Source: Ferruginibacter sp. (GTDB taxonomy: Bacteria > Bacteroidota > Bacteroidia > Chitinophagales > Chitinophagaceae). Taken from it: DNA of 54,376 nucleotides. The position numbers and the translations under genes are program-made. Each line of letters opens with the position of its first letter. Within the stretch, counting starts at the first letter, position 1. The DNA is taken from NCBI GenBank assembly GCA_014379905.1, contig JACMKX010000033.1, positions 1-54,376 on the forward strand, in the 5' to 3' direction. This document shows, piece after piece, positions 1 to 8,930 of this stretch. The notes under the pieces were generated by a model. The model was not told the origin of the DNA and did no database searches. It worked only from the letters and a program-made list of their open reading frames with translations.

Positions 1-118
1 ATAAGCAATTGAATTAATAAAACGTAAGAGGTTTTATACATTTTTTTACACAACATTGACACACCCGGTTGAAGGGGTATTTAATACAGTATTTTTACCC
101 TGTAAAGTTACCATAACA

Positions 119-1270
119 ATGCGCTTAAGTAAATACAAATATCTGAATCTCTTGTTGTTAGGTGCAACAATGGGAATTACCACTTTTGCACAAACCAGCT
201 TTAATTTAAAATTTAAACGCTCGGCTGTTTATGCCGGTATTGAGGTAGGCTCCAAAGGCGTTAAATTGAGCGTGATAGAAATAGAGAAAAAAACAGCTGA
301 AGCGGGTAATTTCAACAGCCTTAAAGACAGTGCTGTTAACACAGATTTTATCAGCTTTAATGAACCCACATTTGCGGCAACTTTAAATGCTTTAACGGGT
401 TTGTATCAACAGGCGTTAACGGTTTATAAAATTCCTCCCAATAATATTTTTACGGTCATGAGCAGTGGCGTAAAAGTGTTATCAGAAAAAGAAAACAATA
501 AAGCCTGGGTACAAAAATTAACTGATTCTTTCCGTTTTCGTATAAGCGAACCCCAACGTTCTTTTAAACTGGTGAGTGTTCAGGATGAAGCAAGGTTATC
601 CCATTTAGGCATAGTGCCGGAGGCAAAAAGATTTTCTACTTTTTTAATTGATATAGGAAGCGGCAACACAAAAGGCGGATATTTTCCCAATATTGATATA
701 AGCAATATCCGCTTGTTTGAATTGACCTGGGGAACAAAAAGTGTAAGCAATGCTACAGAAAAAAGAATGGAAAATGACCAAAGTCTTGCCAACTACCGCA
801 AACAATTGTTTCGGGTGCTGGAAGGAAGTGCCAACCAGGAAATTGTATATGCCATTAATGTAAGCGGTGCTTACAACATGAGTGATAATATTGCCTTCAG
901 CGGGGGGATTGCCTGGGCACTGGCCAATTTAATTCACCCGGAATTGAACGCAGATGATGTGGTGCCTGTTACCTACAATGAAGTAGAACAATTTTATAAC
1001 CGCCTGTACGAAGATTTTTCAGCTTACAGCCCGGATGTATTGGTGAATAAAATTCAAACAACAGAAACGGAAAAGAAAACGATAGCTGCCGTGCTGAAAA
1101 ATGTTCAAAAAGTGTTTGATCAAAAAGCGTTGATGGCCGGAACCGGTTTGTTGCTCCGCATCATGCGCCAGTTTGAAGGTGTGTACGAACAAAAACAATT
1201 TTATATGGTCAAAAACGGGCAGGTAGGATGGATATCAGCTTATGTGGATCAACAAATTGTTTCCCAATAA
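119..1270 (+). CDS. Secreted Ppx/GppA-like (actin-fold) protein
   Basis: The protein has about 383 residues. The start at 119 is chosen because it gives a clean Sec signal peptide (hydrophobic LNLLLLGATMG, then TTFAQ); an upstream in-frame ATG at 56 adds 21 residues with no signal character. After the signal, YAGIEVGSKGVKLSV resembles the phosphate-1 loop of the exopolyphosphatase/guanosine pentaphosphatase (Ppx/GppA) group, FLIDIGSGNTKGG resembles phosphate-2, and a C-terminal GTGLLLRIM could be the adenosine-side glycine motif. The usual catalytic glutamate is not obvious. Export is odd for a family that normally works on polyphosphate or ppGpp in the cytoplasm, so enzymatic activity is uncertain. 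The next gene starts 7 bp downstream, suggesting one operon through 2518. The fold assignment is fairly secure; the function is not known. Confidence 0.6.
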   Translation: MRLSKYKYLNLLLLGATMGITTFAQTSFNLKFKRSAVYAGIEVGSKGVKLSVIEIEKKTAEAGNFNSLKDSAVNTDFISFNEPTFAATLNALTGLYQQALTVYKIPPNNIFTVMSSGVKVLSEKENNKAWVQKLTDSFRFRISEPQRSFKLVSVQDEARLSHLGIVPEAKRFSTFLIDIGSGNTKGGYFPNIDISNIRLFELTWGTKSVSNATEKRMENDQSLANYRKQLFRVLEGSANQEIVYAINVSGAYNMSDNIAFSGGIAWALANLIHPELNADDVVPVTYNEVEQFYNRLYEDFSAYSPDVLVNKIQTTETEKKTIAAVLKNVQKVFDQKALMAGTGLLLRIMRQFEGVYEQKQFYMVKNGQVGWISAYVDQQIVSQ

Positions 1271-1277
1271 ATTTTAA

Positions 1278-2198
1278 ATGAACCTAAAGGAGTCCCGCAT
1301 ATCTTTTTTATTGCTTTTTTCATTGTGCCTGCTACTGCTGGCATTCATTATTCTTTTTGCGTGGGGCTTCATTTATTACCGAAATGCGGCGGAAACAGCA
1401 AAAGCGCAACCAACCATTGTTATTAAAGATTCTTCATTCATTGCCGCAGCGGTGAGGGACTCCTTACAAAAAATGTACAGCAATACCTGGGGCCAGCTAA
1501 ATCAGCAGCTGGATGCGGCAAAGAGCAATGCAGATTCTATACAAGGAAATTTAGAGGTGAAGTACGAGGAATTTTCGCAGATAAGAATTGAAATAGCCCG
1601 CATTTTAGAAGCCAATAAAACACCTACTCAAATGGAGACTGCCCGCATAAAGCTGGTAGAGCTGCAACTCCGCCTGGATGACTGGCGAAAAAAATACAAC
1701 GATGTTGCGGCAGAAAATGCAAGGCTTAGCGCATTACTCAGGCAACTCGCTTCTTCTGCAACAGTTGGCCGGGCAACATTGCCATCCTTGCCTGTAGCCA
1801 ACGTTGTTACTGCCGGCAACCGAAACACGGAAACAAATGTACCGGCCATGCAGGTACAGGCCTGGCAGCTAAAAGCAGAGGAAGATAATGACAGGATAAG
1901 ATTAAGAGGCAGCCTGGATGTAACCAATAATGATAACAATTCTGCTGTTGAAATGTTTGTGGTGATATTACAACCTGACGGGAAATTATTGAAACAATCA
2001 GGTTGGGATAGCGGTAGTTTTGAAACAAGAGAAGGTACAAAGATATACAGCTGTAAACTTCGGTTCGATTGCGCCAAAGGCGAAAATAAATCATTGAATT
2101 TTTCTGTGCCTTCCAACAATTTTCAAAAAGGTATGTACAGCATACAGGTGTATCATAAGGGCGTGATGGTAGCCCGTGGAAACAAAAGTATTTCCTGA
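1278..2198 (+). CDS. Membrane-anchored coiled-coil protein, paralogue of the gene at 48971
   Basis: The protein has 306 residues. An N-terminal transmembrane segment (about residues 9-32) is followed by a charged, heptad-like helical region (about 60-165), a low-complexity linker, and a C-terminal beta-rich domain (about 200-306) containing LQPDGKLLKQSGWDSGSFETREG and ending in a GMYSIQVYHKGVMVARG strand pair. The same order, with a matching C-terminal domain (APDGTPV..GSGTFSTRDGQ..GNYKIEVFNNGFKVGE), occurs in the protein at 48971-49966, so the two are paralogues. I do not recognise a named family. The design suggests an inner-membrane anchor with a periplasmic spacer and a small beta domain (inference). 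The stop codon overlaps the next start by one base, so translation is probably coupled. Confidence 0.7.
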   Translation: MNLKESRISFLLLFSLCLLLLAFIILFAWGFIYYRNAAETAKAQPTIVIKDSSFIAAAVRDSLQKMYSNTWGQLNQQLDAAKSNADSIQGNLEVKYEEFSQIRIEIARILEANKTPTQMETARIKLVELQLRLDDWRKKYNDVAAENARLSALLRQLASSATVGRATLPSLPVANVVTAGNRNTETNVPAMQVQAWQLKAEEDNDRIRLRGSLDVTNNDNNSAVEMFVVILQPDGKLLKQSGWDSGSFETREGTKIYSCKLRFDCAKGENKSLNFSVPSNNFQKGMYSIQVYHKGVMVARGNKSIS

Positions 2199-2518
2199 TG
2201 CTGCAACCTGTACTTCATTATTTCCTTCACCTGGTTTTCCCAATACTGGTAGCCTTTATTTTTTTTAGAAAAAATTTATGGAAAACTTACCTTGTTTTTT
2301 TATTGACGATGTTGGCAGACCTTGATCATTTACTGGCCACCCCTGTATTTGATGCGGGTCGATGCAGTATTGGCTTTCATCCCCTTCATAGTTATTGGGC
2401 CATTGCGATATATGTTTTATTGTTATTTCCCAAACAAACAAGGATCATTGCCATTGGCTTGTTAATGCACATGATGGCCGATGGTATTGATTGCTGGTGG
2501 ATGAATTGTTGCCCTTAA
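2198..2518 (+). CDS. DUF6122-like small polytopic membrane protein
   Basis: The protein has 106 residues and three or four hydrophobic segments. The pattern HYFLHLVFP, then MLADLDHLLATPVFD, CSIGFHPLHSYW and a terminal HMMADGIDCWWM is what I recall of the DUF6122 family of Bacteroidetes, with conserved His and Asp residues placed near the membrane surface as in membrane-bound hydrolase-like proteins. No function is established. Its ATG overlaps the preceding TGA by one base. It converges on the metallophosphoesterase gene, whose stop lies only 2 bp away, leaving no room for a separate terminator. Confidence 0.6.
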   Translation: MLQPVLHYFLHLVFPILVAFIFFRKNLWKTYLVFLLTMLADLDHLLATPVFDAGRCSIGFHPLHSYWAIAIYVLLLFPKQTRIIAIGLLMHMMADGIDCWWMNCCP

Positions 2519-2520
2519 AT

Positions 2521-4368
2521 TTATCGTTGCAGCATTACCAGCTTTCCATCCATGGTAGCCGCAAGCAGCCTGTTGTTGGGTAGGAGTGTAATAGTATTCA
2601 CCATTGAATGATCAATTTTATAGGTCCACTTTTTTTGCTGCGTGGTAAGATCGAGACAATAAACCACTCCATTTTTAGTTCCAAAATAAAGAAGGTTGTT
2701 TTCTTCTTTTAGCATAGAGGGAGCATGCTCATAACCAAAACCTGCATTTATTTTTTTAGCCGCTATTTGCGGCTCAGCAGATGCATTGTATAATACAACA
2801 GTATCCTGCATGCTTTTCCCGAAAATGGTTTTGCCATCTGTAGCTATACCAATTGATTCGCGCAGGCCGCCATCTTTGCTTCTCCATTGTGCTTTGCCAC
2901 TTTCAACATTCAATGCTGTGATGAACCTGTCAGGCGCTACAATGTAAACAATTCCATCAGCCGCAACAGGGATGCAGGCGGCAGGGGAGAAGTGGCGCAC
3001 AGAAGAACCGTTGTTCCATTTCCATAACAACTTTCCCGTGCTGCTGTTAATGGCGTAAAGATTTCTATCCCAGGCGCCAAAAATAAGTTTGCCCTCATAC
3101 AGCAAAGGTTTGCTCATTACGGGTCCCTGCAAACTATCAAACTTCCAGATATTTTTGCCGCTTGATAAATGAATTGCCTCGTAACTGCCGCCGCTTCCAC
3201 CAATAAAAACAGTATCGCCATTGATCAACGGCGAACCCATTACTGCAGCATTCATATTGTATTTCCAGGCCAGTTTGCCATTTTTTACAACAAGGCAATA
3301 AAGGTTTCCATCGGCAGAACCAACTACCACCAGTTTACCATCAGCCGCAGGAGACGAAAATATGGCCCCTTTGGAATGGTATTGCCATTGCGGTTTGCCG
3401 TTAACAGCATCCAGTGCAAAGATGTGCCCGTCCTGGTTGCCGGCAATAACCAAACCGGCGGCTTCGCAGGGGCTGCTAATAATATTGGCAGTAGATGAAT
3501 AAGTCCAGGAGGATTTTACGAGGCCTGCATAGGTTGCATTCATGGAATAATCAGGGCGCGTAAACTTTTTATTGCCATCATATTTTTTTGTGCTGGTAGA
3601 AAAGCTATTCCATTTTTTCAAACCTTCTATTCCTGGTCTTTTTATAAAAAAGAAAACGGAGTCTTTTTCCACCTGCACAATATTGTACCCGCCCAAACTG
3701 TCTTTTGCTCTCAGGTTAGATCGGCCCATCACTCCAGTGATGTCTTCAAAATTCATCGATTTGTTGGAATGACCGTGACCACAAAGTACAGCCCAGGTAT
3801 TGTGCTGTTTTAACCTCCCGGTTATTTCGTACCAGTTATCCATGCCATCATCCATAGGGTAATGATTAAAGAAGATCAATGGCTGGTCTTTGCGTACTTT
3901 TTTTAATTCCTTATCCAGCCAGTTTAGATGGCTCCTGGGGATATGCCCGTCACTCATACGTACATAGGGGCCGGAGGCACAACCCATAAACCGGATACCC
4001 TTGTGTTCGAAACTAAATTTATCATGTCCAAATACATTGCCGAATTGCTGGCCGCCGCTTTCGCTCCAGCCTGTATCGTGGTTGCCGGGAATGATATAAT
4101 ATTTTATTTGCAAACTATCGAATATTTGTTTGGCCAATGCCAGTTCCTTGTTGCTGCCCAATTCTGTTATGTCGCCTGTGATCACCACAAAATCAATATC
4201 CTTCATGGCATTAATATCACTGATAGTACGGCGAAGGTCTTCTTCGGCACTGCCATTGGGTGAGCCGATATGTGTATCGCTTAAGAAAGCAAATTTAAAA
4301 TTTTTATGTTGCGCAAATGCTGAAAAGGAAACAAGCAGCAATACAACAGGCAATATTTTTTTTATCAT
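2521..4368 (-). CDS. Secreted metallophosphoesterase with C-terminal PQQ-type beta-propeller
   Basis: The protein has 615 residues with a signal peptide ending AFAQ near residue 20. The calcineurin-like metallophosphoesterase motifs are all present: SDTHIG (D31, H33), TGD (about 65), GNHD (95-98), FNHYP and CGHGH, so a dinuclear metal site is intact. From about residue 275 to the end come repeated blades of the type GKLVVVGSADGNLYCLVVKNGKLAWKY, typical of PQQ-like/WD-type propellers; six or seven can be read. The N-terminal domain would hydrolyse a phosphoester or pyrophosphate outside the cytoplasm, while the propeller probably binds a partner or substrate (inference). The substrate is unknown. 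It stands next to another minus-strand exported hydrolase, 37 bp upstream. Confidence 0.85.
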   Translation of the reverse strand: MIKKILPVVLLLVSFSAFAQHKNFKFAFLSDTHIGSPNGSAEEDLRRTISDINAMKDIDFVVITGDITELGSNKELALAKQIFDSLQIKYYIIPGNHDTGWSESGGQQFGNVFGHDKFSFEHKGIRFMGCASGPYVRMSDGHIPRSHLNWLDKELKKVRKDQPLIFFNHYPMDDGMDNWYEITGRLKQHNTWAVLCGHGHSNKSMNFEDITGVMGRSNLRAKDSLGGYNIVQVEKDSVFFFIKRPGIEGLKKWNSFSTSTKKYDGNKKFTRPDYSMNATYAGLVKSSWTYSSTANIISSPCEAAGLVIAGNQDGHIFALDAVNGKPQWQYHSKGAIFSSPAADGKLVVVGSADGNLYCLVVKNGKLAWKYNMNAAVMGSPLINGDTVFIGGSGGSYEAIHLSSGKNIWKFDSLQGPVMSKPLLYEGKLIFGAWDRNLYAINSSTGKLLWKWNNGSSVRHFSPAACIPVAADGIVYIVAPDRFITALNVESGKAQWRSKDGGLRESIGIATDGKTIFGKSMQDTVVLYNASAEPQIAAKKINAGFGYEHAPSMLKEENNLLYFGTKNGVVYCLDLTTQQKKWTYKIDHSMVNTITLLPNNRLLAATMDGKLVMLQR

Positions 4369-4405
4369 GGCAATAAATTGATCGACTTTTTATATTAATA
4401 ATTTA

Positions 4406-5839
4406 TTATTGATGCTCCAGGTCTTTTATTTTACTCCTTGCTTCTTCATATGCCGGGTTCAGTTTTAATGCTTTCCTATACCAATCCAATGCGGCTTTTT
4501 TTTTGCCCAGCGCTTCATATGCTTTTCCAACACTATACAAAGGAAGCTCTCTTGTTGGAAAAGCTGCCGAATTGTTTTCATAAATGATCCTGGCATCATC
4601 ATATCTTTTGAGGTTATACAATTCATCGCCCAGCTGGTTCATGGCCAGCCAGTCAATATAATACCTGGCCGTGTCTGCTTTCATTTTATTGTGAGCTATT
4701 AAGGCTTTGGTGGCGTTATCTTTTGTAAGCAGTGTTGCCATTGCCTTGTGTACAGGCTGTTTAAGGGAAACAGGTTTATCGTACAATACTTTGATGAGAT
4801 TGCCGGCTATTCCAAAAAAATGTGTGGGAGAGCTGTTGCATAAAAAAACCACCAGGCTGTTGGAAGAAGGAATGCGTATCATAAACGATAAAAAGCCTTC
4901 GGTCATACCAAGATGATAGTTGGCAAAAACGCTATCGCCTGAACTATACTTAAAATTTTGATTGAACCATCCAAAACCGTAGCGCCAGGGCCGTATACCG
5001 GGTGTGAACATTTCATCCGTCAATTTTTTATTGAGTAAAGTACCATGGCTGATAGCAGTATGTAGTTTAAAAAGATCTTCTACAGTGGAGTACAAATCAC
5101 CGGTTCCCATGGTATTTGACTGGTCCCGGAAATCGGAACTGGTAAAGTTTCCCAGGCTGTAATCATAGCCTGTTGCTCTCTTAGGTACTATTTGTGTGTG
5201 AAAATAAGAGCCGGAACTGTTCATCCCTGTTTTATCAAAAATATCTTCTTTCATCAATTGCGAATAGGTTTTGCCTGTTACTTTTTCCATGATGTATCCC
5301 AGCGTAAAGTACCCCCAACTGCTGTAATAATAACTGCTGCCGGGTTCAAAAACAAGAGCGGAGTCCATGTAAAGCTTTATGTAATCTTCCCTGGAAAAAT
5401 TTTGCCTGCTGATGATTGGAAAAAAATCTTTGATAATATCGTAGTTAGGTAATCCCGAACTATGGCTTAACAACTGGCGGATGGTAATGCGGCTGCCATT
5501 TTTTTTGGAGAAAGAAGGAATATAATCGGAAATAGTTTTATCGAGGCTTATTAATCCTTTTTGTACCTGTATCAGCATCAGTATAGCCGTGATGGGTTTT
5601 GATACAGAGCCTATCATAAATTTAGTATCGGTAGTGTTGGAGATATTCCATTCCCGGTTGGCCATTCCAAATGCGCCTTTATAAATTACTTTGCCATTTT
5701 GGGAAACTAATACCGATCCGTCAAACATGTTGAAATCATGATAGGTTTTCATGATCTGCTCCAGTTGTTTTTGTTTATCCTGGGCATGAATCTTTAACGT
5801 GCAACAAGAAATAACGGTTACAACTATCAACTTTTTCAT
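4406..5839 (-). CDS. Secreted serine hydrolase (beta-lactamase/class C fold) with C-terminal TPRs
   Basis: The protein has 477 residues and a signal peptide ending KIHAQ. The penicillin-binding/class C beta-lactamase fold is indicated by the SxxK nucleophile motif S78-V-S-K81, a YSS motif (about 170, the YxN/YxS position) and HLG in place of KTG (about 305). The last about 90 residues form tetratricopeptide-like helices (ALDWYRKALKLNPAYEEA). Members of this group are esterases, D-aminopeptidases or peptidoglycan-related hydrolases as well as beta-lactamases, so no substrate is claimed. Transcription probably continues into the metallophosphoesterase gene 37 bp downstream. Confidence 0.85.
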   Translation of the reverse strand: MKKLIVVTVISCCTLKIHAQDKQKQLEQIMKTYHDFNMFDGSVLVSQNGKVIYKGAFGMANREWNISNTTDTKFMIGSVSKPITAILMLIQVQKGLISLDKTISDYIPSFSKKNGSRITIRQLLSHSSGLPNYDIIKDFFPIISRQNFSREDYIKLYMDSALVFEPGSSYYYSSWGYFTLGYIMEKVTGKTYSQLMKEDIFDKTGMNSSGSYFHTQIVPKRATGYDYSLGNFTSSDFRDQSNTMGTGDLYSTVEDLFKLHTAISHGTLLNKKLTDEMFTPGIRPWRYGFGWFNQNFKYSSGDSVFANYHLGMTEGFLSFMIRIPSSNSLVVFLCNSSPTHFFGIAGNLIKVLYDKPVSLKQPVHKAMATLLTKDNATKALIAHNKMKADTARYYIDWLAMNQLGDELYNLKRYDDARIIYENNSAAFPTRELPLYSVGKAYEALGKKKAALDWYRKALKLNPAYEEARSKIKDLEHQ

Positions 5840-5953
5840 AATGCTATATTTAGCGATTGATCGCAGCGGCGAACAGCAACGTTGTTTAAAGTTGATGTTT
5901 TTTATTGTGAAAACAAAACCGGGATAGTCGTAGTGTCTCAGTTTGAAAAAGCT

Positions 5954-6024
5954 GTCAGCCTGAGCCTGGCGAAGGCGAAGTTGAAAAGTGGGTGTATTCC
6001 GGTTTCGACAGGCTCAACCTGACA
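5954..6024. repeat. REP-like hairpin element, copy 1
   Basis: Imperfect inverted arms (GTCAGCCTGAGCCTGGCGAAG and TTTCGACAGGCTCAACCTGAC) surround a short centre. The core at about 5973-6007 recurs in the same orientation at 9723-9757 with one mismatch. A third, diverged member with arms related to GCTGAGCTTGTCGAAG is at 22444-22520. These are typical of dispersed intergenic REP palindromes. Confidence 0.65.
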
Positions 6025-6028
6025 ACTA

Positions 6029-6240
6029 TTCGAGGTACTAAGCAATCTCAATGACCACTATCATCATCCGGTGCAGTTCTCCCGGCTTATTTGCCGCAGG
6101 CGTAAAGTGTATACAACTGAGGTATCAACAGAGGAATACCTGGCTTATACAACAGAGGAAAGAGAAAGTGAAAGTGCAGGCGGCAGGTCTTAAATTTGGA
6201 AGTATCGAAAAAGGAATTGCATCACTAACAATTAAAATAA
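6029..6240 (+). pseudogene. Relic of the C-terminal end of a conjugation ATPase (TraG-like)
   Basis: From 6029 one frame reads FEVLSNLNDHYHHPVQ and then KVYTTEVSTEEYLAYTTEE, before a TAA at 6191. A different frame then continues with AAGLKFGSIEKGIASLT. Both pieces resemble the tail of Bacteroidetes conjugative-transposon TraG, whose C-terminus carries an EVSxEEYLAYTTEE motif followed by an EKGIA helix. There is no start, and the frame is broken near 6180. In intact elements traG lies just upstream of traI and traJ; here traI and the front of traJ are gone. The assignment rests on remembered family motifs and is moderately secure. Confidence 0.5.
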
Positions 6241-6262
6241 TAGTTATGCAGTACACTATTTT

Positions 6263-7095
6263 TTGTTTTTTGTTGCTGACACCGGCATGTCAGCAATGGT
6301 GGAAGATTCTAACAAAGCCATCGCAATACTGCTGGAAAAGAAAGAAGAAGCCATTAAAAAAACAGATGTATGGAAAATGTATGTTGGTGAAACCGGCAGC
6401 GGCGACAAGGATAAATGGTACAAATACACTCACCCCGATGATTATCCAAATGATGATGGCTTTTTTGCAAGTGTAGGTAATGACATAAAGTTTGCCTTTG
6501 CAAAAGCCTCCTTTAATTTCGTAATTCTATCAAGCAATGGATGAGTGAAGTGTAGAGGGTATTGTTTGAAGCTACATCACTTTGCATCAATACCATCCGA
6601 ACGTTTTACTTGATTGTCCTCGCTATTTTAGGGCCGCTTGTTTTTGGCATTGCTGTATTTGATGGATTTCAGCATACATTAACTGTATGGATAGCCCGAC
6701 ACATAAATATTTTTCTTTGGCTACAGGTTTCTAATATTTTCGGCAGCATCATTGGCAAAATTCAGGAAAATATGCAGAAGGTTGACATTACCCAGGTACA
6801 AGATTACGGCGATACATTTTTTTCTCCAACAGACACAGCTTATTTAATCTTCATGATTATTGGTATTGTGGGCTACTTCACAGTACCAAGTGTGGCCAAT
6901 TATATTGTTCATGCCGGTGGCGGAAATACACTGCTCTACAAGGTTGCCAGTCTTACTTCCGGCAGTTCCCGGAGTGTTGTTAGGTCAGTTTCATCTGGTG
7001 CCGGTATGTTGACAGATTCATTTGGCACTACAAGGTCAACTGTTGCTGGTAATATGGCATCAAATGGGGTTAGTGGTGGATATTTTAAAGAGTAA
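6263..7095 (+). pseudogene. traJ: Degenerate conjugative transposon protein TraJ
   Basis: The first piece (6263-6544) reads SAMVEDSNKAIAILLEKKEE and then WKMYVGETGSGDKDKWYKYTHPDD. The second (6562-7095) reads ASLCINTIRTFYLIVLAILG, then PTDTAYLIFMIIGIVGYFTVP and NYIVHAGGGNTLLYKV. Together they follow the known Bacteroidetes TraJ, a multi-pass inner-membrane component of the mating-pair apparatus. The N-terminal membrane part is missing, one base has been lost near 6518 (the correct frame resumes as RNSIKQWMSEV), and a TAG interrupts at 6553-6555. A frame resembling the usual end (MRDKVSG) follows near 7110-7130 out of frame. The gene is clearly dead and marks an old conjugative element. Confidence 0.85.
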
Positions 7096-7196
7096 AGACA
7101 ATGGAGGGTATATGAGAGATAAGGTGAGTGGGACGACGTGGGGTAATTTCTTTTACACAGTTCATGTTGTGCATTTGTGTCTATACCCGGAATTTG

Positions 7197-8597
7197 TCAT
7201 TTTTTGTTGAATGCTGGTAGTATGTACTTTTTGATTAAGTCGTCACTTGGCGATTGAGTGTTATAGTTTCCACCTGTAATAACTGTCACCATATTCTGCT
7301 CTTCCCAAATGTAAATCTTCTGTCCACCGTTACCTTGGGCAGCCTTACCATAATACCTAACTCCGTCAGTATCTAAATATTTAATCCACCACAAATAACC
7401 ATAATTAACACCTTGCACAACTGAATGTTTTTCCAAAGATTGTTGTACCCAATCTTCTGAAATTATTTGTTTCCCGTTCCAATTGCCTTTGTCAAGATAA
7501 AGTAACCCAAATTTTGCCATATCCCTTGGTCGTAAATAAACCTGGCAAAAGGTTTCAGAACTTGATTTGTCTGGTTTAAAATTCCATTTGAATTTGGAGA
7601 TATTCAAAGGTGAAAACAGATGTACGTTTGCAAAATCTGGCAATAACTTGTTGGTTGATTTTTCAATAATACGTCCAAGTGTGATAGGATTTCCTGAACA
7701 ATACATTCCTTTTCCACCTGGTGTGTCAACCATTGGTAAGTCTAAGGTGAATTTTATCCAATCATCGGAATTACTCATTTCGGTTTCGTTGCCTTCTGAT
7801 TTTGGATTACTTACATCACAATCAAGTCCACTTTGATTTGTAAGTAGGTTTTCAATAGTAATTCTTTTTTTTGCTTCGGAATTATTCTCAAAATTATATT
7901 CGGGGAAATAGGAAAGCACCGTTTCGTTCTTACTTTTAATAAGTCCCTTTACTATTGCGATTCCTGTTAGTGCTGAAACAATGCTCTTTGATGCAGAACG
8001 CAATTCTTGTAAACTATCTTTGTTGTATTCATAAAAGTATTCTTCAAATACAAGTTTGCCATCTTTAATTATTAAAACACTATGAACGTTTGGATAAGTA
8101 CCGTCAATAATTTTTCTCATCATTTGAGATAATAATGCTGTATCTAACCCCGACTTTTGAATATTCCCTATTTTTAAGCCGTCTTTATATTCTTTTGGTT
8201 CTTGGTATTTATAATTGAAGTTTTTAGCAGTTGTTAATCTCGGATACCAGATTGTCTTGGGGAAGAAAACGTTTTTGCTCAACAATTTAAAAGTGTCTTT
8301 ACCTGAAATGTAACCTGCAATGGCTTTGGCCCTATTTCTAAAAAACCGAACATTTTCATTTGACATATTTAAAAACAAGTCTTTGCCGGAAGGGGTCAGC
8401 TTGTATTTACTTCCATTGATGACAGCATATAGCAAAGTGTCTTTTGGTGAAGCCGCTATTTTGAGTGTGGTATTATTAGCATATTCATACAAACCTTCAA
8501 ATTCTCTTAGCTGTTGATAAGTTACTTTAAATGTCTGCTGTGAGAAACAGAAAAAAGTCGTAAGCGATAGTATTAAAAGCAAATATATCTTCTGCAT
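7197..8597 (-). CDS. Secreted serine hydrolase, beta-lactamase (class C) family
   Basis: The start is set at 8597 because the residues from there (MQKIYLLLILSLTTFFCFSQ) form a signal peptide; an in-frame upstream ATG at 8666 adds 23 residues with no such character. The mature 467-residue protein has an N-terminal region of about 80 residues like the small beta domain found in some serine hydrolases (GLYEYANNTTLKIAAS..KYKLTPSG), then a catalytic domain with S201-A-S-K204 and YCSGNP (Y-x-S/N position) and a WW-rich C-terminus with GNGGQKIYI. The substrate is unknown. It lies between a conjugative-element relic and a VOC pseudogene, and is the only intact gene of that segment. Confidence 0.82.
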   Translation of the reverse strand: MQKIYLLLILSLTTFFCFSQQTFKVTYQQLREFEGLYEYANNTTLKIAASPKDTLLYAVINGSKYKLTPSGKDLFLNMSNENVRFFRNRAKAIAGYISGKDTFKLLSKNVFFPKTIWYPRLTTAKNFNYKYQEPKEYKDGLKIGNIQKSGLDTALLSQMMRKIIDGTYPNVHSVLIIKDGKLVFEEYFYEYNKDSLQELRSASKSIVSALTGIAIVKGLIKSKNETVLSYFPEYNFENNSEAKKRITIENLLTNQSGLDCDVSNPKSEGNETEMSNSDDWIKFTLDLPMVDTPGGKGMYCSGNPITLGRIIEKSTNKLLPDFANVHLFSPLNISKFKWNFKPDKSSSETFCQVYLRPRDMAKFGLLYLDKGNWNGKQIISEDWVQQSLEKHSVVQGVNYGYLWWIKYLDTDGVRYYGKAAQGNGGQKIYIWEEQNMVTVITGGNYNTQSPSDDLIKKYILPAFNKK

Positions 8598-8930
8598 CTT
8601 TAAATTATTAGTGTGTTGCATTGGCATTACGAAAAACAGATCAAGTATTGCCGAAGTTGCGGTCAAAGTTAAGGAGTCTTTAAAGTATTTAGCTATAGCA
8701 ATTTTGGGAATACCGTGTTGTGCGAAGTTGAGGCTACTCGGACATTCATTCGCCGGCTTTTTTTGAATGGAGGGTATTGCGTCAGTGGCCGCAATGTCAG
8801 TTTAATTATTTGCGCTAATCTTATTCGGAGATGATCAGGATACCTTACATCCGGCGCCGGGTATCTATTTTTTTGCACAGAGCGAAACTAAATTCCTTAA
8901 ATCTGTAGTTTATATTATATATAAAATTAC
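8598..8930. other. Intergenic stretch without a supported gene
   Basis: Short open frames exist (for example minus strand 8693-8878), but none has a credible leader or recognisable domain. It joins the serine hydrolase gene to the VOC pseudogene inside the degraded segment. Confidence 0.5.

Noticed and set aside
56..118. Upstream ATG for the Ppx-like gene
   Set aside because: The 21 added residues spoil the signal peptide, which is clean from 119.
1628..2119. Long open frame antisense to the coiled-coil gene at 1278
   Set aside because: It mirrors the codon pattern of a well-supported gene, with no recognised domain or leader.
4130..4381. Open frame antisense to the metallophosphoesterase gene
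   Set aside because: The opposite strand has complete catalytic motifs; this frame is a by-product.
8693..8878. Minus-strand open frame of 61 codons
   Set aside because: Proline-rich, no homology seen, in a degraded segment.
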